Assembly (NCBI GenBank): GCA_947463845.1
Contig: CANHUM010000122.1
Location: forward strand, 1 to 5,545
From: Comamonadaceae bacterium
GTDB taxonomy: Bacteria; Pseudomonadota; Gammaproteobacteria; Burkholderiales; Burkholderiaceae_C
Direction of reading: 5' to 3'
DNA length: 5,545 nucleotides
Numbering within the stretch: the stretch's first letter is position 1; each line of letters opens with the position of its first letter. Made by a program: the position numbers and the translations under genes. The notes under the pieces were generated by a model. The model searched no databases and was not told where the DNA came from. It saw only the letters and a program-made list of their open reading frames with translations. Shown here piece after piece: positions 1-5,545 of the stretch.

Positions 1-531
1 GAGCATGCCCGCACGGGTGGTCGCGCCCACCAGGGTGAAGGGCTGCAAGTCCAGCTTGATGCTGCGCGCCGCCGGGCCTTCGCCGATCATGATGTCGATC
101 TGGTAGTCCTCGAGCGCGGGGTACAAAATCTCTTCGACCACCGGAGAGAGTCGGTGGATCTCGTCAATGAAGAGCACATCGTTGCGCTCCAGATTGGTGA
201 GCAGCGCAGCCAGGTCCTTGGGCTTCTCCAGAACAGGTCCGCTGGTCTGACGCAGGTTCACGCCCAGCTCGGCGGCGATGATGTGACTGAGCGTGGTTTT
301 GCCCAAGCCCGGCGGGCCGAACAACAACACATGGTCCAGCGGCTCCTCGCGCATCTTGGCCGCGCTGATGAAAATCTCCAGCTGCTCGCGCACCTTGACC
401 TGCCCGACATATTCGTCCAGCAGCTTGGGACGCAGGGCGCGTTCAATCGCTTCTTCCTGTTGTGACACGGGCGCAGCTGAAATGACCCGGGGTTCGGGCT
501 GCGGGGCGAAGTCGTCGGTGCGAATGCTCAT
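1..531 (-). CDS. ruvB: Holliday junction branch migration ATPase RuvB (N-terminal part, cut by window edge)
   Basis: RuvB is the hexameric AAA+ motor that, loaded by RuvA, pumps DNA through Holliday junctions during recombinational repair in the cytoplasm. The 177 visible residues begin at the ATG at 529-531 and run off the window at position 1, so the small AAA+ lid and the C-terminal winged helix are missing. Visible motifs are Walker A GPPGLGKT (residues 72-79), Walker B VLFIDE (119-124) followed by IHRLSP, and the sensor-1 stretch GATTRAG (169-175). The first ~30 residues are a variable leader, after which [13 protein letters not shown] begins the conserved region. The gene starts 12 bases after the ruvA stop, so the two are almost certainly cotranscribed. 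Its own Shine-Dalgarno is weak (GAG within ACGAGCC), which suggests coupling to ruvA translation. Identification is by family motifs and is very secure. Confidence 0.98.
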   Translation of the reverse strand, partial: MSIRTDDFAPQPEPRVISAAPVSQQEEAIERALRPKLLDEYVGQVKVREQLEIFISAAKMREEPLDHVLLFGPPGLGKTTLSHIIAAELGVNLRQTSGPVLEKPKDLAALLTNLERNDVLFIDEIHRLSPVVEEILYPALEDYQIDIMIGEGPAARSIKLDLQPFTLVGATTRAGML

Positions 532-543
532 GGCTTGGCTCGT

Positions 544-1119
544 TTATTTGTTCAGGGCCTTCAGCGCCAGTTTGATGCCCTCGCTCACGCCCACATCCAC
601 AGGCAGGCTCTTGAGGGCCGCGGCAGCTTCCTTGTCGCTGTAGCCCAGTGCCAGCAAAGCCTGCTGGATATCGCTTTGCGCATCACTGGTGTTCACGGCA
701 AACAAGCCACCGATGTCGCCGCCCAGCTTGCCTTTGAGTTCCAGCAGCAGACGCTCGGCGGTTTTCTTGCCGATGCCCGGCACTTTGACCAAACGGCCGA
801 CTTCTTGCGTGGTGATGGCCTGCGCCAGATCGGACACACTCATGCCCGACAACACACTCAAGGCCGTGCGGGGGCCGACGCCGGAAATCTTGATCAGCTG
901 GCGAAAGGCTTCGCGCTCGCCCAAGGTGGCAAAGCCGTACAGGATTTGCGCGTCTTCGCGCACCACAAAGTGCGTGACCAAGCTGACTTTTTCGCCCGTG
1001 GCGGGCAGGTTGTAAAACGTGCTCATCGGCACATTCACCTCATAGCCCACGCCGTGGCAATCCACCACCACCTCGGGAGGGTTCTTGTCGCTCAGGATGC
1101 CAGTGAGTTTGCCAATCAT
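544..1119 (-). CDS. ruvA: Holliday junction branch migration complex subunit RuvA
   Basis: RuvA is the tetrameric protein that binds and flattens four-way DNA junctions and recruits RuvB. The product is 191 residues, close to the ~200 usual for the family. It begins MIGKLTGIL, the standard RuvA N-terminus of the OB-fold domain. The acidic pin residues Glu55 and Asp56 lie in FVVREDAQ. Two helix-hairpin-helix motifs follow: [13 protein letters not shown] (about 78-90) and [13 protein letters not shown] (about 113-125). The C-terminal domain III (about 148-191), which contacts RuvB, is preceded by a flexible linker. An in-frame extension to 1176 exists, but the ATG at 1117-1119 is chosen because it matches the family start and has AAAGG six bases upstream. 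The gene reads away from ybeZ across a 94-base gap. I saw no LexA-type CTGT-N8-ACAG box there, so SOS control is not supported. Confidence 0.98.
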   Translation of the reverse strand: MIGKLTGILSDKNPPEVVVDCHGVGYEVNVPMSTFYNLPATGEKVSLVTHFVVREDAQILYGFATLGEREAFRQLIKISGVGPRTALSVLSGMSVSDLAQAITTQEVGRLVKVPGIGKKTAERLLLELKGKLGGDIGGLFAVNTSDAQSDIQQALLALGYSDKEAAAALKSLPVDVGVSEGIKLALKALNK

Positions 1120-1125
1120 GCAGGG

Positions 1126-1130
1126 CCTTT
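1126..1130 (-). promoter_or_regulatory. Ribosome binding site deciding the ruvA start
   Basis: On the minus strand AAAGG lies six bases before the ATG at 1117-1119. This supports that ATG over the in-frame extension reaching 1176. Confidence 0.7.
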
Positions 1131-1201
1131 GGTTTGCGTGGATATGGAGGAGAATCGGGGCTCCTTGGCCAGCCAACTACCCCGCGAAACCACCCACGGA
1201 C

Positions 1202-1205
1202 AGGA
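1202..1205 (+). promoter_or_regulatory. Ribosome binding site supporting a TTG start for ybeZ
   Basis: AGGA (within ACAGGATT) ends eight bases before the TTG at 1214-1216. This is good spacing for a Shine-Dalgarno sequence and the main sequence evidence for the non-ATG start. Confidence 0.6.
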
Positions 1206-1213
1206 TTATCCAC

Positions 1214-2194
1214 TTGATCGTCAGACACACCTTCACGCCGCACAACAACACCCGCCTGTCGCACCTGTGCGGCCCCATGGATGCACACCTGCGCACCATC
1301 GAGGCGGGTTTGCAGGTGAGCATCGCGCACCGCCATGAACAGTTCAAGGTGGACGGCCCCAAAGCGGTGGCCCTGCGGGCGATGGAAATTCTGCAGGCGA
1401 TTTACGAGCGGGCTGACCGCCCGATTGCGCCCGACATGGTGCAGCTCATGCTGGTGGGCGACAGCGGGGGCGAAGAAGCCGATCTGCCCGCCCTGCAAAC
1501 CCGACGCGCCGACCTGAAAGCCCGCACCCCGGTGCAGGCCGCCTATTTGGAAAGCATCGCCACCCACGACATCACCTTCGGCATCGGCCCAGCCGGCACC
1601 GGCAAGACCTACCTGGCCGTGGCCTGCGCAGTGGACGCGCTGGAGCGCGCCAGCGTGCAGCGCATCGTGCTCACGCGCCCGGCAGTAGAAGCCGGAGAGC
1701 GGCTGGGCTTCTTGCCCGGCGACTTGTCGCAAAAAGTCGATCCGTATTTGCGACCGCTGTACGACGCGCTTTACGACCTGATGGGTTACGACAAGGTGCA
1801 AAAGGCCTTTGAGCGCAACGCCATCGAGATCGCGCCACTGGCCTTCATGCGCGGGCGCACCTTGAACAACGCCTTTGTCATCCTGGACGAGGCCCAAAAC
1901 ACCACGACCGAACAGATGAAGATGTTTCTAACGCGCATTGGGTTTGGCGCCAAAGCCGTGGTCACGGGCGATGTCAGCCAGATCGACCTGCCCAAGGGCC
2001 AGCTCAGCGGCTTGATCGACGCTGAGCGGGTTTTGAAGCGCGTCAAAGGCATTGCCTTCACCCGGTTCAGCAGCGCCGATGTGGTGCGCCACCCGCTGGT
2101 GGCCCGCATCGTGGACGCCTACGACGCACAAGGCAGCGCCGCCATGCGCGCGGGCGTCACCACCCGCCGCAAACCGCTGCCGACAGACGACTGA
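1214..2194 (+). CDS. ybeZ: PhoH-like ATPase YbeZ
   Basis: This is a cytoplasmic P-loop ATPase of the PhoH family, the usual partner of the endoribonuclease YbeY, and is linked to rRNA processing and RNA metabolism. With the TTG start at 1214 the product has 326 residues. An N-terminal region (about 1-110) precedes the ATPase domain. Walker A is GPAGTGKT (125-132), followed by a conserved [18 protein letters not shown] segment. Walker B is VILDEAQN (222-229), then [11 protein letters not shown] (from 250) and a C-terminal [13 protein letters not shown]. The longest frame begins at an ATG at 1085, but that lies inside ruvA on the opposite strand and encodes an atypical Trp-rich leader. The TTG gives [12 protein letters not shown], which reads like a family N-terminus, and has AGGA eight bases upstream. 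The next in-frame ATG, at 1277, would remove plausible conserved sequence. The gene ends 19 bases before ybeY, indicating an operon. Function is secure at family level; the exact start is less so. Confidence 0.95.
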   Translation: MIVRHTFTPHNNTRLSHLCGPMDAHLRTIEAGLQVSIAHRHEQFKVDGPKAVALRAMEILQAIYERADRPIAPDMVQLMLVGDSGGEEADLPALQTRRADLKARTPVQAAYLESIATHDITFGIGPAGTGKTYLAVACAVDALERASVQRIVLTRPAVEAGERLGFLPGDLSQKVDPYLRPLYDALYDLMGYDKVQKAFERNAIEIAPLAFMRGRTLNNAFVILDEAQNTTTEQMKMFLTRIGFGAKAVVTGDVSQIDLPKGQLSGLIDAERVLKRVKGIAFTRFSSADVVRHPLVARIVDAYDAQGSAAMRAGVTTRRKPLPTDD

Positions 2195-2213
2195 CACCCA
2201 TTCATCCCATCCC

Positions 2214-2669
2214 ATGCCCCTCCAGCACCTTCAGCTGTCGCTGCAATTCGGCGACATCCCCTGCGCAGCCCTTCACCGCGCTGCTCTGCCCCGTCACGCA
2301 GTCGCCCGCGCCATCCGCCACGCCCTGGCCGATGACGCCGAAATCACAGTGCGCATCGTGGGCGAAGAGGAAGGTCGCGCGCTGAACAAAGGCTACCGTC
2401 AAAAGGACTACGCCACCAATGTGCTGACGTTCGACTATGCGCAATCACCCGTGGTGATGGCCGACCTGGTGCTGTGCGCGCCAGTGGTGGCACGTGAGGC
2501 CAAGGAGCAGGGCAAAACACTGGCGGCGCATTACACCCACTTGCTGGTGCACGGCACGCTGCATGCGCAAGGCTGGGACCATGAAACCAGCGAGGCCGAT
2601 GCCCAAGAGATGGAGGCTTACGAAGTGGCCATCCTTGCGGGTCTGGGATTGGCCAACCCCTACCTCTGA
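2214..2669 (+). CDS. ybeY: Endoribonuclease YbeY (rRNA maturation factor)
   Basis: YbeY is a zinc-dependent single-strand endoribonuclease that acts in 16S rRNA 3'-end maturation and in 70S ribosome quality control. The product has 151 residues, matching the family (~155 in E. coli). The metal-binding motif H-x3-H-x5-H is intact as [11 protein letters not shown], giving His113, His117 and His123. The conserved block [15 protein letters not shown] (61-75), with its basic residue and DYATNVLTF core, is also present. The ATG at 2214 is the only sensible start: no ATG, GTG or TTG lies in frame between it and the end of ybeZ. The 20 bases before it are C-rich with no Shine-Dalgarno, so translation may depend on ribosomes finishing ybeZ 19 bases upstream. 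The usual downstream partners in many proteobacteria (corC/ybeX and lnt) are absent; a convergent ompW follows. Confidence 0.97.
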   Translation: MPLQHLQLSLQFGDIPCAALHRAALPRHAVARAIRHALADDAEITVRIVGEEEGRALNKGYRQKDYATNVLTFDYAQSPVVMADLVLCAPVVAREAKEQGKTLAAHYTHLLVHGTLHAQGWDHETSEADAQEMEAYEVAILAGLGLANPYL

Positions 2670-2711
2670 TCAAACACGGCCCCGCCGCTTCAGGTCTTCA
2701 ACCCGAGGCCG

Positions 2712-3308
2712 TCAGTAACGGTAACCGATGCCCACGCCATAGAGCAAAGGGTCCACCCGCAAACGGCCCAAACTGACGCCATCGCTGTAAACATCGGTTC
2801 GGATATAGACTTTTTTCAAGTCAAAGTTAATCGACCAATTCCTGTCGATCGGAATGTCGAACCCCGCCTGCCAGGCCGTGCCCCAGCTGTGGCTGTCCAG
2901 CGAAACACCTGCAGGCAAAGACACGCCGCTGAAGCGGGTGTAGTTGACGCCCGCACCCACATAAGGCTTGAAGCCCTGCATGTCCGTGAAGTGGTACTGC
3001 AGCATCAATGTGGGTGGCAAGTGTTTGAAGGAGCCAATGTCGCTGCCATTCGAATACACGCGCTGCCTCTGGGGCGTGGTCAACACCAGCTCCGTCGCCA
3101 CATTTTTGTTGAAGAAATAGGTGAAGTCGATTTCGGCAAAGCTCTTGTTGTTGATGGACAAGCCCAAAGGCGTGGTGTCTTTGTCGACACTGTCCAGGTG
3201 CACCGAGCGCAAACGAACTTGCCATGGGCTTTGCCCATCGACCTGCGCCATGGCGCCTGTGACCGATCCCACCAGCAGCAAAGCTGCCCACCATTGATTT
3301 GCTTTCAT
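2712..3308 (-). CDS. ompW: OmpW family outer membrane protein
   Basis: OmpW proteins are small eight-stranded outer-membrane beta-barrels with a hydrophobic channel. They have been linked to passage of small hydrophobic molecules and to stress or redox adaptation. The product has 198 residues (E. coli OmpW has 212). Residues 1-21 (MKANQWWAALLLVGSVTGAMA) form a signal peptide with an AMA|Q cleavage site. The mature part has alternating aromatic strands and family-like stretches: SFAEIDFTYFFNKNVATELVL, IGSFKHLPPTLMLQYHF and FKPYVGAGVNYTRFSG. It ends GVGIGYRY, with a terminal aromatic residue as expected of the BAM assembly signal. The ATG at 3306-3308 is chosen over a longer frame reaching 3443 because it begins the signal peptide and has AAGGA eight bases upstream. 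The gene converges on ybeY and is separated from metF by 197 bases, so it is probably a separate unit. By eye it is less GC-rich than its neighbours. Substrate is unknown. Confidence 0.94.
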   Translation of the reverse strand: MKANQWWAALLLVGSVTGAMAQVDGQSPWQVRLRSVHLDSVDKDTTPLGLSINNKSFAEIDFTYFFNKNVATELVLTTPQRQRVYSNGSDIGSFKHLPPTLMLQYHFTDMQGFKPYVGAGVNYTRFSGVSLPAGVSLDSHSWGTAWQAGFDIPIDRNWSINFDLKKVYIRTDVYSDGVSLGRLRVDPLLYGVGIGYRY

Positions 3309-3316
3309 ATTGATAT

Positions 3317-3321
3317 TCCTT
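3317..3321 (-). promoter_or_regulatory. Ribosome binding site of ompW
   Basis: AAGGA on the minus strand, eight bases before the ATG at 3306-3308, is a strong Shine-Dalgarno. It fixes the start directly before the signal peptide. Confidence 0.8.
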
Positions 3322-3328
3322 AAGTCAG

Positions 3329-3347
3329 CGAGAGAAAAAGCCTCTCG
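3329..3347 (-). other. Hairpin in the ompW 5' leader
   Basis: A perfect six-base inverted repeat, CGAGAG and CTCTCG, encloses a seven-base loop (GCTTTTT on the minus strand). It would fold in the untranslated leader about seven bases upstream of the Shine-Dalgarno, so it need not block ribosome binding. It could stabilise the mRNA 5' end. The repeat is seen directly; the role is inferred. Confidence 0.5.
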
Positions 3348-3352
3348 ATGCC

Positions 3353-3395
3353 ATTGGAATATCGGACAGGGTGCGCGCATTTGCGCCACATCAAA
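3353..3395 (-). promoter_or_regulatory. Candidate FNR-type class II promoter of ompW (proximal box and -10)
   Basis: On the minus strand TTGATGTGGCGCAA (3394-3381) resembles an FNR/FixK-family site: left half TTGAT intact, right half CGCAA instead of ATCAA, and TTGA-N6-GCAA overall. If it is centred at -41.5, as in class II activation, transcription would begin near 3346. The -10 would then be TCCAAT (3358-3353), four of six matches to TATAAT. An alternative hexamer, GATATT, lies at 3363-3358. The box would overlap the -35, so a good -35 is not expected. E. coli and Salmonella ompW are reported to respond to FNR or ArcA. The assignment rests on motif and spacing only. Confidence 0.5.
3381..3395 (-). 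repeat. 15-base direct repeat, copy 1 (proximal FNR/FixK-like box)
   Basis: TTGCGCCACATCAAA on the plus strand, identical to 3430-3444. Read towards ompW it gives TTTGATGTGGCGCAA, an imperfect FNR-type palindrome. Its centre lies about 80 bases before the ompW start codon. Confidence 0.75.
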
Positions 3396-3429
3396 ATGCC
3401 GCAGACACCGTCCTTGGCAGCAAGCCACA

Positions 3430-3444
3430 TTGCGCCACATCAAA
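3430..3444 (-). repeat. 15-base direct repeat, copy 2 (distal FNR/FixK-like box)
   Basis: An exact second copy of the 15 bases at 3381-3395, 49 bases further from ompW. With the transcription start proposed near 3346 its centre falls near -90.5, a position where upstream FNR or CRP dimers are known to act. It overlaps one arm of a small inverted repeat (AAAGCA at 3442-3447 and TGCTTT at 3454-3459). Confidence 0.7.
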
Positions 3445-3470
3445 GCACCGTGTTGCTTTATGGCTCAGCG

Positions 3471-3496
3471 TGCGGCAGACCACTGAGGTCTGCGCA
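3471..3496 (-). terminator. Stem-loop after metF, possible weak terminator or 3' stabiliser
   Basis: TGCG(G)CAGACC pairs with GGTCTGCGCA across a five-base loop, giving a ten-base-pair stem with one bulged base. It begins nine bases past the metF stop at 3506. The position suits a transcript end, but no T run follows on the minus strand, so it is not a canonical intrinsic terminator. It may protect the 3' end or act with Rho. Confidence 0.45.
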
Positions 3497-3505
3497 AAGC
3501 CGAAT

Positions 3506-4336
3506 TCAGAGCCGGCGCACGATCTCCAGAGTGGCCGCACTCTGGTTCATGGTGTAGAAATGGATGGCAGGCACGCCACCGTTGATGAGTTGCTCACACA
3601 GATCGCTCACCACATCCAGGCCAAAAGCCTTGATCGACTCGACATCGTCGCCATAGGCCTGCAGGCGTAAGCGGATCCAGCGCGGAATCTCCGCCCCACA
3701 CGCATCCGAAAAGCGCAGCAACTGTGCGGAACTGGTGATGGGCATGATGCCCGGCACCACGGGCACATCCACGCCCAGTTTGTAAGCGTCGTCGACAAAA
3801 CGGAAATACGCGTCGCTGTTGTAGAAATATTGCGTGATGGCCGAGTTGGCCCCGGCTTTGACCTTGGTGGCAAAGGCCTGCAAATCGGCCTCAGGCGACT
3901 TGGCTTGCGGGTGGATTTCGGGGTAGGCAGCCACCTCGATGTGGAAGTCATCACCCGTCTCTGCCCGAATGAAGGCCACCAGGTCACTGGCGTAATGGAA
4001 TTCGCCGCCCGCGCCGTAGCCGCTGGGCAAGTCACCTCGCAACGCCACCAAACGCCTGACGCCCATGGCCTTGAGCGTGGCCAGCTCGGCACGCACCGAG
4101 GCCTTGCTCGCGCCAATGCAGGAAAAGTGAGAAGCCGCACTCACGCCCTCAGACTGGATCTCGCCCACCGTGGCAAAAGTACCCTCTTGGGTGGAACCGC
4201 CAGCGCCGTAGGTCACCGAGCAGAACTCGGGCTTGAGTGCGTACAACTTTTGGCGAACCCCGCGCAATTTCTCAGCGCCTTCGGCCGTTTTGGGTGGGAA
4301 AAATTCCAGACTGATGGGCAGCTTCAAACCAGACAT
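3506..4336 (-). CDS. metF: Methylenetetrahydrofolate reductase MetF
   Basis: MetF is the cytoplasmic flavoenzyme that reduces 5,10-methylene-THF to 5-methyl-THF, the methyl donor for methionine synthase. The product has 276 residues and covers the whole TIM barrel. Visible family motifs include LEFFPPKT near the start with the catalytic glutamate (Glu11, equivalent to E. coli Glu28), VTYGAGGST (41-49), LRGDLPSG with Asp102, AAYPEIHP (136-143), ITQYFYN with Gln169, VPGIMPI and HFYTMN (259-264). The ATG at 4334-4336 is preferred because MSGLKLPISLEFFPPKT is a typical start and GAAAG lies seven bases upstream. An in-frame TTG at 4357 would add seven residues and overlap the tlyA stop as TTGA. 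The gap to tlyA is 17 bases, so metF is probably the last gene of an ahcY-tlyA-metF transcript. Confidence 0.97.
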   Translation of the reverse strand: MSGLKLPISLEFFPPKTAEGAEKLRGVRQKLYALKPEFCSVTYGAGGSTQEGTFATVGEIQSEGVSAASHFSCIGASKASVRAELATLKAMGVRRLVALRGDLPSGYGAGGEFHYASDLVAFIRAETGDDFHIEVAAYPEIHPQAKSPEADLQAFATKVKAGANSAITQYFYNSDAYFRFVDDAYKLGVDVPVVPGIMPITSSAQLLRFSDACGAEIPRWIRLRLQAYGDDVESIKAFGLDVVSDLCEQLINGGVPAIHFYTMNQSAATLEIVRRL

Positions 4337-4353
4337 CTCAACACTTTCAATTT

Positions 4354-5202
4354 TCAATCGTCGTTGGCCAAGGCATAGGCCTTGGCGGCCAGATCGGCCT
4401 CATGTGACCTGCGTGCCTTCTCGCGTGCGGGCAAAACCGCCGCCGGTTCGGGCCAACAGGCTTGCACAAAAAATTCACGGTTGCCATCGCCGCCTTCGAT
4501 CGGGCTGCTCAGCCAAGCGGTCACCTGCATGCCCAAATCGGTCAGCGCCGTGCGGACGCGGTTTTCAATGAAAGGGTAAAGGCGCTCATCTTTCACAATG
4601 CCCCCCTTGCCCACCTGGCCCGGTTGCAGCTCGAACTGGGGTTTGACCAGCATGAGCAGCTGCCCCGTGGGTTTGAGCAAATGCACGACACCGGGCAAGA
4701 CCAGCGTGAGCGAGATGAACGAGACATCACCCACGATCACGTCAAAGCCTTCCAGCGCATCAGGAATCCGCTCGTCACCGGGCGTCAGCTCTCGGGCATT
4801 CACACCCTCGATGCACAGCACGCGCTCTTCTTCGCGGATGCGCGGGTGCACCTGGGCATGGCCCACATCGACACCCACCACCTCGGCCGCGCCATTCTGC
4901 AGCAGGCAATCTGTGAAACCGCCCGTGCTTTGACCCACGTCCAGGCAACGAAGCCCTTGCACCTGCAGGCCCGTGGCGTTCAATGCCCCTTCGAGCTTGA
5001 GACCACCGCGAGAAACAAAACGCGACTCGGCATCGTCGAGCAACTGCAAAGCAGCGCTATCGGGCACCTCGTCGCGGTTTTTCACCACCGCACGCCAACT
5101 TCCATCGGGCTGCTGCCACTGCACGCCCCCAGCGATCAATCGCTGAGCCTGGGAGCGAGAAGCGGCCAGGCCGCGCTCGACACGAAGTTGGTCAATGCGC
5201 AT
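4354..5202 (-). CDS. tlyA: TlyA family rRNA (cytidine-2'-O)-methyltransferase
   Basis: TlyA proteins combine an S4 RNA-binding domain with a FtsJ-like SAM-dependent methyltransferase. Characterised members methylate the 2'-O of C1920 in 23S rRNA, and some also C1409 in 16S rRNA; some are annotated as hemolysins. The product has 282 residues. The S4 domain spans about 1-60 (MRIDQLRVERGLAASRSQAQ at its start). The FVSRGGLKL junction carries Lys69. The SAM loop is LDVGQSTGGFTDCLL (87-101). Asp159 (VGDVSFISL), Lys187 (LVKPQFE) and Glu243 (NREFF) complete the K-D-K-E tetrad. A charged, alanine-rich tail follows (about 258-282). The ATG at 5200-5202 begins the typical family N-terminus; an in-frame TTG at 5214 is less likely. 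No Shine-Dalgarno precedes it, and the ahcY stop is only 8 bases upstream, suggesting coupled translation. Which rRNA sites it modifies cannot be read from sequence. Confidence 0.94.
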   Translation of the reverse strand: MRIDQLRVERGLAASRSQAQRLIAGGVQWQQPDGSWRAVVKNRDEVPDSAALQLLDDAESRFVSRGGLKLEGALNATGLQVQGLRCLDVGQSTGGFTDCLLQNGAAEVVGVDVGHAQVHPRIREEERVLCIEGVNARELTPGDERIPDALEGFDVIVGDVSFISLTLVLPGVVHLLKPTGQLLMLVKPQFELQPGQVGKGGIVKDERLYPFIENRVRTALTDLGMQVTAWLSSPIEGGDGNREFFVQACWPEPAAVLPAREKARRSHEADLAAKAYALANDD

Positions 5203-5210
5203 GCGTGGGT

Positions 5211-5545
<335 letters not shown>

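Larger units (their letters stand above)
1120..1213. promoter_or_regulatory. Divergent control region between ruvA and ybeZ
   Basis: These 94 bases must carry the start signals for both ruvA (leftward) and ybeZ (rightward), unless either promoter lies inside the opposite gene. The clearest structure is the near-central inverted repeat TTGGC-CA-GCCAA at 1165-1176. I see no convincing sigma-70 -35/-10 pair in either direction and no complete SOS box. A lone ACAG half-site occurs near 1200. That the region holds promoters is inferred from gene orientation, not from recognised hexamers. Confidence 0.5.

Noticed and set aside
1195..1213. Possible LexA (SOS) box upstream of ruvA
   Set aside because: Only one half-site (CTGT/ACAG) is present; the partner half at the required eight-base spacing is missing.
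535..1338. Plus-strand open frame of 267 codons
   Set aside because: It is antisense to complete ruvA and also overlaps the start of ybeZ in another frame; it has no recognisable domain or sensible ribosome binding site.
1040..1897. Minus-strand open frame of 285 codons
   Set aside because: It is antisense to ybeZ and runs into ruvA. Its composition is Gly/Val/His/Gln-rich with no recognisable domain, while the opposite strand has intact Walker motifs.
2677..2711. Possible bidirectional terminator between ybeY and ompW (CGGCC ... GGCCG)
   Set aside because: The stem is only five base pairs with a 25-base loop and no T run on either side. I see no convincing terminator in this 42-base gap.
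3381..3444. Repeat pair as a CRISPR fragment or mobile-element remnant
   Set aside because: Only two copies of 15 bases with one 34-base spacer, no cas genes, no terminal inverted repeats and no transposase. Promoter position and motif fit a regulator site better.
3371..3670. Plus-strand open frame of 99 codons starting in the ompW-metF gap
   Set aside because: It crosses the regulatory repeats and runs antisense into metF, with no Shine-Dalgarno or family signature.

Overview
The window reads as ordinary chromosomal housekeeping DNA from a GC-rich betaproteobacterium, most likely order Burkholderiales and probably family Comamonadaceae. That placement is inferred from protein style (RuvA/RuvB, YbeZ, MetF, TlyA and AhcY all read as beta-proteobacterial versions), from GC-rich codon use and from the ahcY-tlyA-metF order. 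It was not tested by a search. I see no mobile element, CRISPR array, tRNA or rRNA.

Layout. Positions 1-531 (minus) hold the N-terminal part of ruvB, cut by the window edge. Positions 544-1119 (minus) hold complete ruvA, 12 bases upstream of ruvB. A 94-base divergent gap follows. Positions 1214-2194 (plus) hold the PhoH-like ATPase gene ybeZ, which appears to start at TTG. Positions 2214-2669 (plus) hold ybeY. A 42-base convergent gap separates this pair from ompW (2712-3308, minus). The longest gap (3309-3505) carries a post-metF hairpin, a 15-base repeat present twice that resembles FNR/FixK-type boxes, a plausible ompW promoter and a leader hairpin. A minus-strand methyl-cycle operon then runs ahcY (C-terminal part, 5211-5545), tlyA (4354-5202) and metF (3506-4336), with gaps of only 8 and 17 bases.

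How the genes work together. RuvA and RuvB drive Holliday-junction branch migration. YbeZ and YbeY act in rRNA maturation and ribosome quality control. AhcY clears S-adenosylhomocysteine, TlyA is a SAM-dependent rRNA methyltransferase that produces it, and MetF makes the methyl donor for methionine regeneration, so the three form a coherent group. OmpW is a small outer-membrane beta-barrel that in other proteobacteria responds to oxygen and redox state, which fits the boxes upstream.

No clearly new system is present. The best lead is the tandem FNR-like control region of ompW. Secondary points are the non-ATG start of ybeZ, the start of ybeY without a visible Shine-Dalgarno sequence, and the SAH-producing methyltransferase lodged between two methyl-cycle enzymes.
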